Shown here in pieces: positions 7,951 through 17,316 of a stretch of 64,000 bases of DNA. Both the position numbers and the translations under genes were made by a program. The first letter of the stretch is position 1; each line of letters begins with the position of its first letter. The notes beneath the pieces are model-generated. The model had not been told where the DNA came from, ran no database searches, and saw nothing but the letters and a program-made list of their open reading frames with translations. Source of the stretch: Streptomyces glomeratus (GTDB lineage: Bacteria > Actinomycetota > Actinomycetes > Streptomycetales > Streptomycetaceae); the NCBI RefSeq assembly GCF_021462825.1, contig NZ_JAKEEB010000014.1:1-64000 (forward strand). Reading direction: 5' to 3'.

Positions 7951-9485
7951 GGCGCCACATGGGGGTGCGCGGCCAGCAGCGTCTCCACCGTGTCGGCCTC
8001 CTCGGGCCGCTTGTCCTCGCGGTAGCGCACGACCCGGGCGAAGCGCAGGGTGATCCCGGCCGGGTAGCGGCTGGACCGCTGGATTCCGTCGTAGGCGATC
8101 TCGACGACCAGTTCGGGGCGCACCTTCACCACCCAGCCGTCGTCCTCCACCGCCAGTTCCCTCAGCCGCTCGGTCTGCCAGGTGAGCATCGCGTCCGTCA
8201 TGCCCTTGAACGTCTTGCCGAGCATCACGAAGGAGCCGTCCGGGGCGCGGGCGCCCAGGTGCAGGTTGGAGAGCTTGCCGGTGCGGCGGCCGTGGCCCCG
8301 CTCGGCGGCCAGCACCACGAGGTCGAGGGTGTGCACGGGCTTGACCTTGAGCCACGAGGCGCCGCGCCGGCCGGCGCTGTAGGGGGCGTCGAGGGCCTTG
8401 ACCACCACGCCCTCGTGCCCTCGTGCCAGGGTCTCGGCGAGGAAGTCCTCCGCGGCGGCCACGTCCTCGGGCCCCTTCACCACCGTGCGCCGCACCCGCA
8501 TCGGCTCCGGTACGAGCCGGGCCAGCTCCGCGTGGCGTTCGGTGAAGGGCAGGTCCAGCAGGTCCCGGCCGTCCACCGACAGCGCGTCGAAGAAGACGGG
8601 GGAGACGGGGACGGCCGCGGCGGCGGTCGCCACATCCAGCCGGGAGCCGACCCGCCCGGCGGTCTCCTGAAAGGACCGCGGCCGTCCGTTCTCGTCCAGC
8701 GCGATGACCTCGCCGTCCAGGATGAACCGCTCGCCCCTCAGCTCCAGCGCGGCGGCGGTGATCTCCGGCAGCCGGTCGGTGATGTCGTCGAGGGTGCGGG
8801 TGTGGATCCGTACCGCGTCGCCGTCCCGGTGGACCTGCACGCGGATGCCGTCGAGCTTCTCCTCGACGGCGCACGCGCCGAGTTTCCCGACGGCCTCGGC
8901 GACGGACGACGCGGTGTGCGCGAGCATCGGCAGGACGGGCCGGCCGACCGTGAGCCGGAAGGCGGCGAGAGCGTCCGGGCCGTCGGCGAGCAGGGCCCGC
9001 GCCACGGTCTGGAGTGATCCGGCCAGCATGACGGCCCGCCGTACGTCGGTCGGAGCTGCCCCCGTCGCCTCGGCCAGTCCCTCCACGGCCAGGGCGTCCA
9101 GTGCCCCCTGACGCACCTCACCCGTCAGCAGCCCGGTCAGGAACCGCTGTTCGTCCGCGGTGGCCGCCGCCAGCAACTCGCCCACCAGCCGCTTGCGCTC
9201 GGCCTGGGAGCCGGTGCCGGTGACGGCGCCGATCCGGCTCAGCCGGGTGTCCACGTCCCGCACGGTGAGCGTGGGCTCGGCGGCGGGCTCGATCCGCTGC
9301 CCCAGGAGCTTCCAGCCCACGCCGAGCCGTCCTTGCGGCAGCCGCCCGGCCAGATACGGGATGACGATCGGCACGTCGTCCGCGTCGGCGTCCCGGAACA
9401 GCCCGCCGAGCAGCGCGATCTTCCGGGACCGCGCCGATGTGGCGGCGACCTCCAGGGACACGCGGGCCAGCCGGGCGAGGAGCAT
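7947..9485 (-). CDS. ATP-dependent DNA ligase
   Basis: Seals DNA nicks through a lysyl-AMP intermediate. The 512-residue protein has the nucleotidyltransferase motif EEKLDGIR with the adenylated Lys at 210, preceded by a helical DNA-binding domain and followed by FILDGEVIALD (motif III), EGVVVKALDAPY (motif IV) and WLKVKP (motif V). This is the common actinobacterial accessory ligase in addition to the NAD-dependent LigA. ATG 9485 gives MLLARLARVS, the usual start of this family. Coupled to the Nudix gene. Confidence 0.93.
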   Translation of the reverse strand: MLLARLARVSLEVAATSARSRKIALLGGLFRDADADDVPIVIPYLAGRLPQGRLGVGWKLLGQRIEPAAEPTLTVRDVDTRLSRIGAVTGTGSQAERKRLVGELLAAATADEQRFLTGLLTGEVRQGALDALAVEGLAEATGAAPTDVRRAVMLAGSLQTVARALLADGPDALAAFRLTVGRPVLPMLAHTASSVAEAVGKLGACAVEEKLDGIRVQVHRDGDAVRIHTRTLDDITDRLPEITAAALELRGERFILDGEVIALDENGRPRSFQETAGRVGSRLDVATAAAAVPVSPVFFDALSVDGRDLLDLPFTERHAELARLVPEPMRVRRTVVKGPEDVAAAEDFLAETLARGHEGVVVKALDAPYSAGRRGASWLKVKPVHTLDLVVLAAERGHGRRTGKLSNLHLGARAPDGSFVMLGKTFKGMTDAMLTWQTERLRELAVEDDGWVVKVRPELVVEIAYDGIQRSSRYPAGITLRFARVVRYREDKRPEEADTVETLLAAHPHVAP

Positions 9486-9550
9486 GCAGTCATGGTGCAC
9501 CGCCGGCGGCCGGTCCACACCCCTGCGGCCGCGTCCAGGCCCGCCATGAG

Positions 9551-10256
9551 CAGCCTCCGCGTTGATCGCGGAGGGCGGTGCGCGGGACGGGGCGGGGCGT
9601 GACGAACGGCACGGAGCGGTCGTGGAGCGTTCCGTCGGCGAGCCGGACCCCGGTGAGCCGGTCCCTCTCGGTCACCAGCCCCGCGACCTCGCCGGGCACC
9701 ACTCCCGCCCCGGCCGCCGCGAGCCTGCGCAGGCCCTGCTCGGACCGCTCCTCCGCGGCGACGGTGTGCGGGAACAGGGGCACGTCCTTCGACCACTGGG
9801 AGACCATCAGCGCCCGGTGTACGCCCGGCGGGCTCGTCGCCAGCACACCGATGGGCGGTCGCGCACCTCCCACCCCTGGCCGTGGGGCGGTGCGGCACAT
9901 CGCGCCCGTACCGCTCGGCGACCGCGGACACCGGGGCGGCTCGTCCCGCGGCCGGTGGCGATCACCGGGTGCCGGGCGTGCACGGGCCGCCCTTGCGCGA
10001 GCGTCACGCCCATGGCGCCGCCCGCGACGCGGACGGCGTCACGACCCGGTCACGGACCATCTCCACGCCGTAGCGCGCGATCTCCTCCCCGGCCGACCGC
10101 GAGGAACTCCGCCGGGGGCATCCCGTCCCCCGACAGCCGGCCCTGCAGGTGCGCGGCGGGCGCGTTGCGTGGCTCGCCCGCGTCGGCGACGAGCGTGCGA
10201 CGCCGGGTCCGGTTGCCGGCGCATACAGCGGTGTGCCTCTCGGTGAGGGTGACCAC
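9551..10256 (-). pseudogene. Frameshifted thioredoxin-reductase-like flavoprotein
   Basis: Consecutive pieces of one NAD(P)/FAD oxidoreductase appear in different minus-strand frames: RRRTLVADAGEPRNAPAAHL then EFLAVGR (about 10250-10090), EEIARYGVEMVRDRVV, then GVTLAQGRPVHARHPVIATG, then GVAERYGRDVPH-like residues, then PIGVLATSPPGVHRALMVSQ and ADGTLHDRSVPFVTPRP. At least three frame changes are needed to join them, so this is a decayed gene. It faces an XRE-cupin regulator, the usual partner of this flavoprotein type. Confidence 0.75.
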
Positions 10257-10298
10257 CTTCGAGGGATTCGAGGGAACAGTGGCCCCATCACTGCGGCA

Positions 10299-10314
10299 TT
10301 GACAAACCGGTTTG
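10299..10314. promoter_or_regulatory. Candidate operator/promoter of the XRE-cupin gene
   Basis: Perfect 12-bp palindrome CAAACCGGTTTG at 10303-10314, overlapping a TTGACA -35-like box at 10299. It sits 20 bp before the regulator's ATG and between it and the divergent pseudogene, so autoregulation is likely. Confidence 0.5.
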
Positions 10315-10333
10315 CCGAAACTGCAATGAGGCC

Positions 10334-10906
10334 ATGGGTACGGAAGAGGTTCTCGCGGGCGTGGGCCCCCGGCTGAGGCGGCTGCGGAAAGAGCGGGAGG
10401 TGACGCTCGCGGGGCTGTCGGAGGCGACCGGCATCTCCGTCAGCACGCTCTCCCGCCTGGAGTCGGGCCTGCGCAAGCCCAGTCTGGAACTGCTGCTGCC
10501 GATCGCGCAGGCCCACGAGGTGCCGCTGGACGAACTGGTCGGCGCCCCGCCGGTGCGGGACCCGCGGGTGCGCGCCGAGCCGGTCGTCCGCCATGGCCGC
10601 ACCCACTGGCCGCTCACCCGCCAGCCCGGCGGACTCCAGGCCTTCAAGGTGCTCGAACCGCGCCGGAGGCTCGAACCGGATCCGCGGACGCACGAGGGCT
10701 ACGAGTGGCTGTATGTGCTCTCCGGCCGGCTCCGGCTGGTGCTGGGCGAGCACGACGTGGTGCTGGACCCCGGTGAGGCCGCCGAGTTCGACACCCGGGT
10801 GCCGCACTGGTTCGGGTCGACCGGGGAAGGGCCGGTGGAGTTCCTCAGCCTGTTCGGCCCGCAGGGTGAACGGATGCATGTACGGGCGCGGCCTCGCCGG
10901 TCGTGA
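10334..10906 (+). CDS. XRE-family regulator with C-terminal cupin domain
   Basis: A 190-residue two-domain regulator. Residues about 10-65 form a Cro/CI helix-turn-helix (LRKEREVTLAGLSEATGIS, then LSRLESGLRKPSLELLLPIA). Residues about 105-185 form a cupin sensor domain (GYEWLYVLSGRLRLVLGEHD, VPHWFG). It probably controlled the neighbouring flavoprotein, now a pseudogene, and itself through the palindrome at 10303. The ligand is unknown. Confidence 0.9.
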   Translation: MGTEEVLAGVGPRLRRLRKEREVTLAGLSEATGISVSTLSRLESGLRKPSLELLLPIAQAHEVPLDELVGAPPVRDPRVRAEPVVRHGRTHWPLTRQPGGLQAFKVLEPRRRLEPDPRTHEGYEWLYVLSGRLRLVLGEHDVVLDPGEAAEFDTRVPHWFGSTGEGPVEFLSLFGPQGERMHVRARPRRS

Positions 10907-11001
10907 CGCATCCGGCTGTTCCCTGATGGGCAAGCGACCGCTTAGTATGCGACCGACCCGGTCAGGTGAAGACGACCAGCACAGCCCCCTGGAGGCCGCG
11001 T

Positions 11002-11973
11002 ATGCAGGCATGGCAAGTGCACGAGAACGGCGAGCCGAGTGAGGTGATGCGGCTGGCGGAAGTGGAGCCGCCCACGCCCGGCGACGGTCAGGTCCTGCTG
11101 AAGGTGCGGGCCGCGAACATCAACTTCCCCGACGCGCTGCTGTGCCGCGGCCAGTACCAGATCAGGCCGCCGCTGCCGTTCACGCCGGGCGTGGAGATCT
11201 GCGGCGAGACGGAGGACGGCCGACGGGTGATCGCCAACCCGGCGCTGCCGTACGGGGGCTTCGCCGAGTACGCCGTCGCCGATGCCGCCGCTGTCCTGCC
11301 CGCGCCCGAGGCCCTCGACGACGCCGAGGCCGCGGCCCTGCACATCGGCTACCAGACGGGCTGGTTCGGTCTGCACCGCCGGGCCGCCCTCCAGGCCGGG
11401 GAGACGCTGCTCGTGCACGCCGCCGCCGGAGGGGTCGGCAGCGCGGCCGTGCAGCTCGGCAAGGCCGCCGGCGCCACCGTCATAGGCGTCGTCGGCGGCG
11501 CCGGCAAGGCCGCCGTGGCCCGCGAGCTGGGCTGCGACGTCGTGATCGACCGCCGTACCGAGGACGTCATCGCGGCAGTCAAGGAGGCCACCGGCGGCCG
11601 GGGCGCCGATGTGATCTACGACCCGGTGGGCGGGGAGGCCTACGCGCAGTCCGCGAAGACGGTCGCCTTCGAGGGACGTATCGTCGTCGTCGGCTTCGCC
11701 AGCGGGTCCATCCCCAGCCCGGCGCTCAACCACGCCCTCGTCAAGAACTACTCCATCCTCGGCCTGCACTGGGGCCTGTACAACACCAAGAACCCCAAGC
11801 TGATCCAGCACTGCCACGAGCAGCTCACGGAACTGGCCGCCCAGGGCGCCATCAAGCCCCTCGTGAGCGAGCGGGTGCCGCTGGGCGGGGCCGCGGACGC
11901 CGTGCAGCGCGTCGCCGACGGCGTCACCACCGGCCGGATCGCCGTCGTACCGGAGAACGGAGCCGCCGCATGA
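11002..11973 (+). CDS. NADPH:quinone oxidoreductase family (zinc-free MDR)
   Basis: A 323-residue medium-chain reductase without zinc-binding Cys clusters. The catalytic domain has ANINFPDALLCRGQYQ and PFTPGVEICG; the nucleotide domain has LLVHAAAGGVGSAAVQLGKA. ATG 11002 is preceded by GGAGG at about 10991. It is the first gene of a three-gene operon (4-nt overlaps) with two acyl-CoA dehydrogenases, suggesting catabolism of an acyl-CoA or a steroid-like acid, though the substrate is not evident. Confidence 0.9.
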   Translation: MQAWQVHENGEPSEVMRLAEVEPPTPGDGQVLLKVRAANINFPDALLCRGQYQIRPPLPFTPGVEICGETEDGRRVIANPALPYGGFAEYAVADAAAVLPAPEALDDAEAAALHIGYQTGWFGLHRRAALQAGETLLVHAAAGGVGSAAVQLGKAAGATVIGVVGGAGKAAVARELGCDVVIDRRTEDVIAAVKEATGGRGADVIYDPVGGEAYAQSAKTVAFEGRIVVVGFASGSIPSPALNHALVKNYSILGLHWGLYNTKNPKLIQHCHEQLTELAAQGAIKPLVSERVPLGGAADAVQRVADGVTTGRIAVVPENGAAA

Positions 11974-13154
11974 CCGACGCAGCCGAACTGCGCGAGCGCA
12001 CCCGCGCATTGCTCGCCGAGCACCCTCCGGCCTCGACCGGCCGCCTGGACTTCCTGCGGGCCCGCTTCGACGCCGGACTCGCCTGGGTGCACTACCCGGA
12101 GGGCCTCGGCGGCCTCGGCGCCCCTCGCTCGCTCCAGGCGGTCGTCGACGCCGAACTCCAGGCCGCGGGCGCACCCGACAACGACCCGCGGCGCCTCGGC
12201 ATCGGCCTCGGCATGGCCGCGCCGACCATCCTCCGCTACGGCACCGAGGAACAGAAGCGGCGCTATCTCAGGCCCCTGTGGACGGGCGAGGAGGTGTGGT
12301 GCCAGCTGTTCAGCGAGCCGGGCGCGGGCTCCGACCTCGCGGCACTCGGCACCCGTGCCGTCCGGGACGGCGGGGGAGACTGGGTGGTCAACGGGCAGAA
12401 GGTGTGGACCTCCAGCGCCCATGTCGCCCGCTGGGCCATCCTCATCGCCCGCACCGACCCGGACGTGCCCAAGCACCAGGGCATCACGTACTTCATCTGC
12501 GACATGACGGACCCCGGCGTCGAGGTCCGGCCCCTGCGGCAGATCACCGGCGAGGCCGAGTTCAACGAGGTGTTCCTCACCGACGTCCGCATCCCCGACG
12601 ACCGTCGCCTGGGCGGGATCGGTGACGGCTGGCGCGTCGCGCAGACCACGCTGATGAACGAGCGTGTGTCCATCGGCGGTATGCGGATACCGCGTGAGGG
12701 CGGCATGATCGGTCCGGTCGCGAGGACCTGGCGCGAGCGCCCCGAACTGCGCACCCACGACCTGCATCAGCGCCTGCTGACGCTGTGGGTCGAGGCCGAG
12801 GTCGTCCGGCTCACCGGAGAGCGGCTGCGCCAGCAGCTCTCCGCGGGCCAGCCCGGCCCGGAGGGCTCCGGCATGAAGCTCGCCTTCGCCCGCCTCAATC
12901 AGGAGATCAGCGGGCTGGAGGTCGAACTCCTCGGCGAGGAGGGCCTCCACTACGACGACTGGACCCTGCGCCGGCCCGAACTCGTCGACTTCACCGGCCG
13001 CGATGCCGGCTACCGCTATCTGCGCGCCAAGGGCAACAGCATCGAGGGCGGGACCAGCGAGGTCCTGCTGAACATCGTCTCCGAGCGCGTCCTCGGCCTG
13101 CCCGCCGAGCCGCGCACCGACAAGGACGTCGCGTGGAAGGACCTCGCCCGATGA
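11970..13154 (+). CDS. Acyl-CoA dehydrogenase (FadE, large subunit type)
   Basis: A 394-residue flavoenzyme starting MTDAAELRERTRAL at the ATGA overlap with the reductase. FAD-contact motifs are QLFSEPGAGSDLAALG and QKVWTSSAHVARW; the C-terminus has KGNSIEGGTSEVLLNIV with the likely catalytic acid. It pairs with the shorter dehydrogenase downstream. In actinobacteria such adjacent unequal FadE pairs often form heterotetramers that act on cyclic or steroid-derived acyl-CoA (family knowledge); the actual substrate is unknown. Confidence 0.9.
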   Translation: MTDAAELRERTRALLAEHPPASTGRLDFLRARFDAGLAWVHYPEGLGGLGAPRSLQAVVDAELQAAGAPDNDPRRLGIGLGMAAPTILRYGTEEQKRRYLRPLWTGEEVWCQLFSEPGAGSDLAALGTRAVRDGGGDWVVNGQKVWTSSAHVARWAILIARTDPDVPKHQGITYFICDMTDPGVEVRPLRQITGEAEFNEVFLTDVRIPDDRRLGGIGDGWRVAQTTLMNERVSIGGMRIPREGGMIGPVARTWRERPELRTHDLHQRLLTLWVEAEVVRLTGERLRQQLSAGQPGPEGSGMKLAFARLNQEISGLEVELLGEEGLHYDDWTLRRPELVDFTGRDAGYRYLRAKGNSIEGGTSEVLLNIVSERVLGLPAEPRTDKDVAWKDLAR

Positions 13155-14227
13155 CCGACCTGCTCTACTCGGAGGAGGAAGAGGCGCTGCGCGTCGCCGT
13201 CCGTGACCTCCTCACGGACCACTGCGACCCCGCCGGCGTGATAGCCCGCACCGAGTCGGACACGCCGCACGACCTCGCCCTGTGGAAGTCGCTCGCCGAC
13301 GCCATGGGCCTGGCCGGGCTGCTGGTGCCCGAGGAACTCGGCGGTCACGGGGCCTCCCACCGCGAAGCCGCCGTCGTCCTGGAGGAACTGGGCCGGGCGG
13401 TCGCGCCCGTGCCCTATCTGAGCAGCGCGGTGGTGGCCACGGAGGCCCTGCTCGCATGCGGGGACGACGAGCTGCTGCTGCGGCTCGCCTCCGGGCGGGC
13501 CATCGGCGTCCTCGCGGTCGGACTGCACATCGCCCCGGGCGGCGCGTTCACGGCCGTGCGAAGCGAAGGCGGCGCCCTGCACGGGACGTTGACCGGGATC
13601 GCGGATGCCGCTGCCGCGGACGTGCTGCTCGTGCCGGCGGACGACGGCGGTCTCCACGCCGTCGACGCGGGCGCCGTGACCGTCACCCCGCAGGTGTCCC
13701 TGGACCAGACCCGGCCGGTCGCCACCGTCACCCTCGACGGGTCTCCGGGACGCCGCATCGGGGAGGCCGAGCCCGCCGTGCGACGGGCCCTGCGGGCCGG
13801 CGCCGGGCTGCTCGCCTCCGAGCAACTCGGCCTCGCCGACTGGACGCTGACCGAGACGGTGCGCTACCTCAAGGAACGCAAGCAGTTCAACCGGCCCGTC
13901 GGCGGCTTCCAGGCACTCAAGCACCGACTCGCCCAGCTGTGGCTGGAGATCGCCGGCCTGCGCGCCGCCGCCAGGGGCGCGGCCGACGCCCTGGCCACCC
14001 TTGAGGACGCCGACGTGACGGTCGCCGTCGCCGCGGCGTACGCGGCCCCCGTCGCCGTCCACGCCGCCGAGGAGGCCCTCCAGCTGCACGGCGGGATCGG
14101 TATGACCTGGGAGCACCCGGTCCACCTGTATCTGAAGCGGGCGAAGGCGGATGCGATCGCGTACGGGACCGCAGGCCGCCACCGTGCGGCACTGGCCGAA
14201 CTGGTCGATCTGCGGCCCCCGTTGTAG
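13151..14227 (+). CDS. Acyl-CoA dehydrogenase (FadE, small subunit type)
   Basis: A 358-residue partner of the upstream dehydrogenase, overlapping its stop by four bases. It has the N-terminal helical domain (AMGLAGLLVPEELGGHGA), the central KERKQFNRPVGGFQALKH segment and the ending LQLHGGIGMTWEHPVHLYLKR. It lacks the full C-terminal Glu motif of stand-alone enzymes, consistent with being the FAD-binding half of a heteromeric dehydrogenase. A strong hairpin follows at 14236. Confidence 0.88.
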   Translation: MTDLLYSEEEEALRVAVRDLLTDHCDPAGVIARTESDTPHDLALWKSLADAMGLAGLLVPEELGGHGASHREAAVVLEELGRAVAPVPYLSSAVVATEALLACGDDELLLRLASGRAIGVLAVGLHIAPGGAFTAVRSEGGALHGTLTGIADAAAADVLLVPADDGGLHAVDAGAVTVTPQVSLDQTRPVATVTLDGSPGRRIGEAEPAVRRALRAGAGLLASEQLGLADWTLTETVRYLKERKQFNRPVGGFQALKHRLAQLWLEIAGLRAAARGAADALATLEDADVTVAVAAAYAAPVAVHAAEEALQLHGGIGMTWEHPVHLYLKRAKADAIAYGTAGRHRAALAELVDLRPPL

Positions 14228-14235
14228 ACGACCGG

Positions 14236-14275
14236 GGAAGGGGCCCGTCTGCCCTCGGGGCGGCGGGCCCCTTCC
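14236..14275 (+). terminator. Rho-independent-like hairpin after the FadE operon
   Basis: Perfect 12-bp inverted repeat GGAAGGGGCCCG / CGGGCCCCTTCC around a 16-nt loop, 8 bp after the stop codon. No clear U-tract, as is usual in Streptomyces. Confidence 0.7.
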
Positions 14276-14404
14276 ATGCCCGCCGCCCGGAGAAGTGAAC
14301 CCGGAGCGGCGGTCCGGCCAAGTTCCCGCCCGGTGGGGCGCGTCGGCTCCCGGCGCGCCGCATACTCCCTGAGGTTCCGTACGGCCCTACAAGGGAGGCA
14401 GAGC

Positions 14405-15268
14405 ATGGCCCTCACCACCCGTCGCAGAGCCCTTACCGCCCTCGGCGCCGCCCTCGCGGGCTCCCTCGCCCTGCCCGCCACGCACGCGCGGGCCGGCGAA
14501 GGCAGGTGTGGGCCGCGCCCGCTGTGGCGCGCGCACGCGCACAACGACTACGAGCATCCGCGTCCCCTCTTCGACGCCCTCGACCACCGTTTCGGCAGCG
14601 TCGAAGCCGACATCCACCTCGTCGGCGACCAGCTCCTCGTCGCCCACGACCCCGCCGCACTCGACCCCACGCGCACCCTGGAATCCCTCTACCTCGACCC
14701 GCTCGCCGCCCTGGTCAAGGCCAACCACGGCTCCGTCCACCGGGGATGGCGCAGGCCGTTGCAGCTCCTCATCGACATCAAGACCGAGGGCTCGTCGACC
14801 TACCTCGAACTCGACCGCCATCTGCGGCACCACCGCAACCTGTTCACCCTGTACGCGCACGGACGCGTCCACGCGGGACCCGTCACCGCCGTCGTCTCCG
14901 GCGACCGCGCGGCCCGCGCGCCGATGGAGGCGCAGAGCATGCGGTACGCCTTCTACGACGGCCGTCTCAGCGACCTCGACGGTCCGGCCCCCGCCGCCTT
15001 CGTGCCGCTCATCAGCGACAACTGGACGGCCGACTTCGGCTGGCTCGGCGACGGTCCGTTCCCGGACACCGAGCGGCGCAGGCTGCGCGACATCGTCGAC
15101 CGGGCGCACGCGCACCGGCAGAAGGTGCGCTTCTGGGCCACGCCCGACGCCGTGGGACCGGCCCGGGACGCCGTGTGGAGCGAACTCGCGGACGCCGGCG
15201 TCGACTACCTCAACACGGACGACCTCACCGGCCTGGAGAGCTTCCTCGATTCCCACGAGCGGCCGTAG
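14405..15268 (+). CDS. Secreted glycerophosphodiester/phosphatidylinositol phosphodiesterase-like protein
   Basis: A 287-residue exported protein. The N-terminus MALTTRRRALTALGAALAGS is a Tat-like twin-arginine (TRRRA) signal peptide ending near THARAGEG. The mature part opens with HAHNDYEHPRPLFDALDH and EADIHLVGDQLLVAHD, the metal-binding His/Asp/Glu pattern of the TIM-barrel phosphodiesterases (GDPD/PI-PLC superfamily, AIM6-like). It probably cleaves phospholipid head groups or phosphodiesters outside the cell. ATG 14405 has an AAGGGAGG site. Confidence 0.82.
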   Translation: MALTTRRRALTALGAALAGSLALPATHARAGEGRCGPRPLWRAHAHNDYEHPRPLFDALDHRFGSVEADIHLVGDQLLVAHDPAALDPTRTLESLYLDPLAALVKANHGSVHRGWRRPLQLLIDIKTEGSSTYLELDRHLRHHRNLFTLYAHGRVHAGPVTAVVSGDRAARAPMEAQSMRYAFYDGRLSDLDGPAPAAFVPLISDNWTADFGWLGDGPFPDTERRRLRDIVDRAHAHRQKVRFWATPDAVGPARDAVWSELADAGVDYLNTDDLTGLESFLDSHERP

Positions 15269-15370
15269 AACCACACGTTCGGGGGACACGTCAGCCGCCC
15301 GGACGAACCCTTCGCTACGCCACACTTGCGGCCGAAAGCCGCGAAGCGCGCGTGGCGAAGGAGGCTGACG

Positions 15371-15565
15371 ATGGCCGTGTCCATCTCTGTTGTGCTGCTG
15401 CTCCTGATCATTGCGGTGATCTACATCCGCAACGGCGCACTGAAGATCTCCCATGCCCTGATCTGCATACTGCTCGGCTTCTTCCTGGCCGGCTCCAGCA
15501 TGGCCCCGACGCTCCACCAGGGTCTCGCGGCGACGGCGCAGATCGTCGGTGGCCTGCGTCCCTGA
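15371..15565 (+). CDS. Small membrane protein
   Basis: A 64-residue hydrophobic protein with two membrane segments: VSISVVLLLLIIAVIYI (residues 3-19) and ISHALICILLGFFLAGSS (about 27-44), followed by APTLHQGLAATAQIVGGL. I recognise similar Streptomyces small proteins, some on conjugative plasmids (Spd-like), but no function can be given. The start follows GAAGGAGG at about 15357. Confidence 0.75.
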   Translation: MAVSISVVLLLLIIAVIYIRNGALKISHALICILLGFFLAGSSMAPTLHQGLAATAQIVGGLRP

Positions 15566-15588
15566 CCGTCAGAGGACGAGCATCGGGA

Positions 15589-15656
15589 GACGGCCGTCGG
15601 CAGACGGCGCGTCGACGTGACGGCCGTCGGCAGACAGTGTCGACGTGACGGCCGTC
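15589..15656. repeat. Short tandem repeat, about 30-bp period
   Basis: GACGGCCGTCGGCAGAC occurs at 15589-15605 and 15619-15635, each followed by a related ...GTCGACGT segment, and GACGGCCGTC starts a third unit at 15647. It lies between two convergent genes and contains palindromic GACGGCCGTC cores. Confidence 0.8.
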
Positions 15657-16884
15657 ATGAGGCGGAGAAGACACCGATGCCGTTGGGTACCGGGCGTTCG
15701 GCGCCTCCGCTGGGATGGTTGCGCACCGTCACCGCGCCCGCTCCCTCCCGCCGGGCGACCAGTGTCGAGGAGCCGCCACCGTCCAGGTTGAAGCCGTCGG
15801 AGGCGCCCAGCCTCCTCAGCTCCGAGGCGAGTTCGGCGAGGGTGAGACCGCTGCGGTAGGCGGACGCGCCGTCCAGCGCGAGAAGCAGCAGACGCCGGCC
15901 CCCGTGCCCGATGCCCACCGCGGTGCGCACGGCGGACGTCGAATCGTCCAGGCCGGCCGAGGGCACGCCGTGGCGCAGCACCGGGAAGCCGCCGACGGCG
16001 AAGCGGTACGGGGTCCTGGAGGAGGCGGCCACCAGACGCCGGATCACCCGCACCCGCTCGCCCCGGTACAGCGTGCGCAGTTTCCGGGCCCCCGCCTCAC
16101 GGCCGACCAGCACCGTGGTGCCGCGGGCGAGGGGACCGCCGCCGGGCCGGCCGGCGGCGGCGACGACCCGGCCGTTGCGCACCGTCACCTCGTAGGTGTC
16201 CACGCTGCACGGCGCGCCCCGGTCGGTGTCGGTCCCGCAGACCGCCCGCATCCGTGAGGTACTGCCCCAGTCCGAGGTGTAGACCCCGATCGAACCCACC
16301 GGCAGCGCGTACTGGTTGAGCCCGCCCAGCGTCAGCCGCCCGTGGGGCGTGCGCACGGAGCCGCTCAGGGACAGCCGGTCCAGGCGGGCCCTGCGGTCGG
16401 AACCCACCCCGAGCACGTCCTCGCTGTCGGCACCGGGCGGCAGACGGGGCCCGAAGCGCTGCCCGTTCGGCACGGCGGCCTTGAGCACGTGCGCGCCCGC
16501 GATCGCCGGGCCGTCGCTGGAGCCGGTCGCCTCCACTCCCGGGTGCTGGGTCTCGGAGATGTCGAAGAAGTCGCCGTTGATCCCCGCGATCGCGCCCCGG
16601 GCGCCGGCGAGCCGGGAGACGGTGGCCCGGGCGGCGACGGCGCCCGGGTACATCAGGTCCACCCGCACCCGGGGATCCCGCAGGTCGACGGTGACGAGGT
16701 GGGCGTGGGTCACCCCGTGGGCCGCGGGAATGTCGAACTGGCTGTAGAGGACACCGGGAGCGATCGTCCGGGCGTCCGGCACACCGGTGGCCGGCGCCGC
16801 CCCCACCAGGGCCGCACCGGCCAGCGCACTCCATGCCACCAGGGCCGTCAGTACCGTTCTGAGCCGTCTGTCGCGAGGCGTCAC
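15655..16884 (-). CDS. Secreted phosphodiester glycosidase (NAGPA-domain) protein
   Basis: A 409-residue protein with an N-terminal signal peptide (RLRTVLTALVAWSALAGAAL, cleavage near GVPDA). The C-terminal two thirds match the NAGPA/phosphodiester glycosidase domain: GAIAGINGDFFDI near residue 95, VGGFPVLRHG, TAVGIGHGGRRLLLLALDG and the terminal DGFNLDGGGSSTLV. Such proteins act on cell-surface phospho-sugar links or in wall polymer turnover. Single gene with no obvious partner. Confidence 0.87.
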   Translation of the reverse strand: MTPRDRRLRTVLTALVAWSALAGAALVGAAPATGVPDARTIAPGVLYSQFDIPAAHGVTHAHLVTVDLRDPRVRVDLMYPGAVAARATVSRLAGARGAIAGINGDFFDISETQHPGVEATGSSDGPAIAGAHVLKAAVPNGQRFGPRLPPGADSEDVLGVGSDRRARLDRLSLSGSVRTPHGRLTLGGLNQYALPVGSIGVYTSDWGSTSRMRAVCGTDTDRGAPCSVDTYEVTVRNGRVVAAAGRPGGGPLARGTTVLVGREAGARKLRTLYRGERVRVIRRLVAASSRTPYRFAVGGFPVLRHGVPSAGLDDSTSAVRTAVGIGHGGRRLLLLALDGASAYRSGLTLAELASELRRLGASDGFNLDGGGSSTLVARREGAGAVTVRNHPSGGAERPVPNGIGVFSAS

Positions 16885-16959
16885 GCTTCCCCCTGATGTC
16901 TCCTCAACTACGCAGGACTCAGAGGAAAGTGCAGCAGATGGCGGTGTCTCGTACGGTGA

Positions 16960-17316
16960 TCAGGCGCCTACGACGCGTGAACGGATGAGAAAACGCACTC
17001 CTTCGGGTGCTTCCAGGGAGAAACCGCTGCCACGGCCGGCCACGACGTCGACGATCAGCCGGGTGTGGCTCCACACCTCGTACTGGCTTCTCGACATCCA
17101 GAAACCCACCGGCTCGTCGACCCCGTCGACCTCCAGCTCCGCGAGCAGCACATCGGAACCGCCGGTGCGGAACTCGCCCTTCGGGTAGCACATCGGGGCG
17201 CTGCCGTCACAGCAGCCGCCGGACTGGTGGAACATCAACGGCCCGTGGACCTCCCGCAGCCGCCGCACCAGCTCGGCGGCCGCGGGGGTCAGCTCCACGC
17301 GCGGGACCACGTCCAT
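16960..17316 (-). CDS. DUF779 family protein
   Basis: A 118-residue protein with the DUF779 core: GPLMFHQSGGCCDGSAPMCY near the N-terminus and YEVWSHTRLIVDVVAGRGSG. The clustered Cys (GCCDGS, MCY) suggest metal binding. The family commonly accompanies acetaldehyde dehydrogenases, but no aldehyde dehydrogenase is adjacent here (the nearest is at 6022). ATG 17316 is used; a GTG two codons upstream is an alternative. Divergent from the asparagine-synthetase-like gene. Confidence 0.87.
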   Translation of the reverse strand: MDVVPRVELTPAAAELVRRLREVHGPLMFHQSGGCCDGSAPMCYPKGEFRTGGSDVLLAELEVDGVDEPVGFWMSRSQYEVWSHTRLIVDVVAGRGSGFSLEAPEGVRFLIRSRVVGA

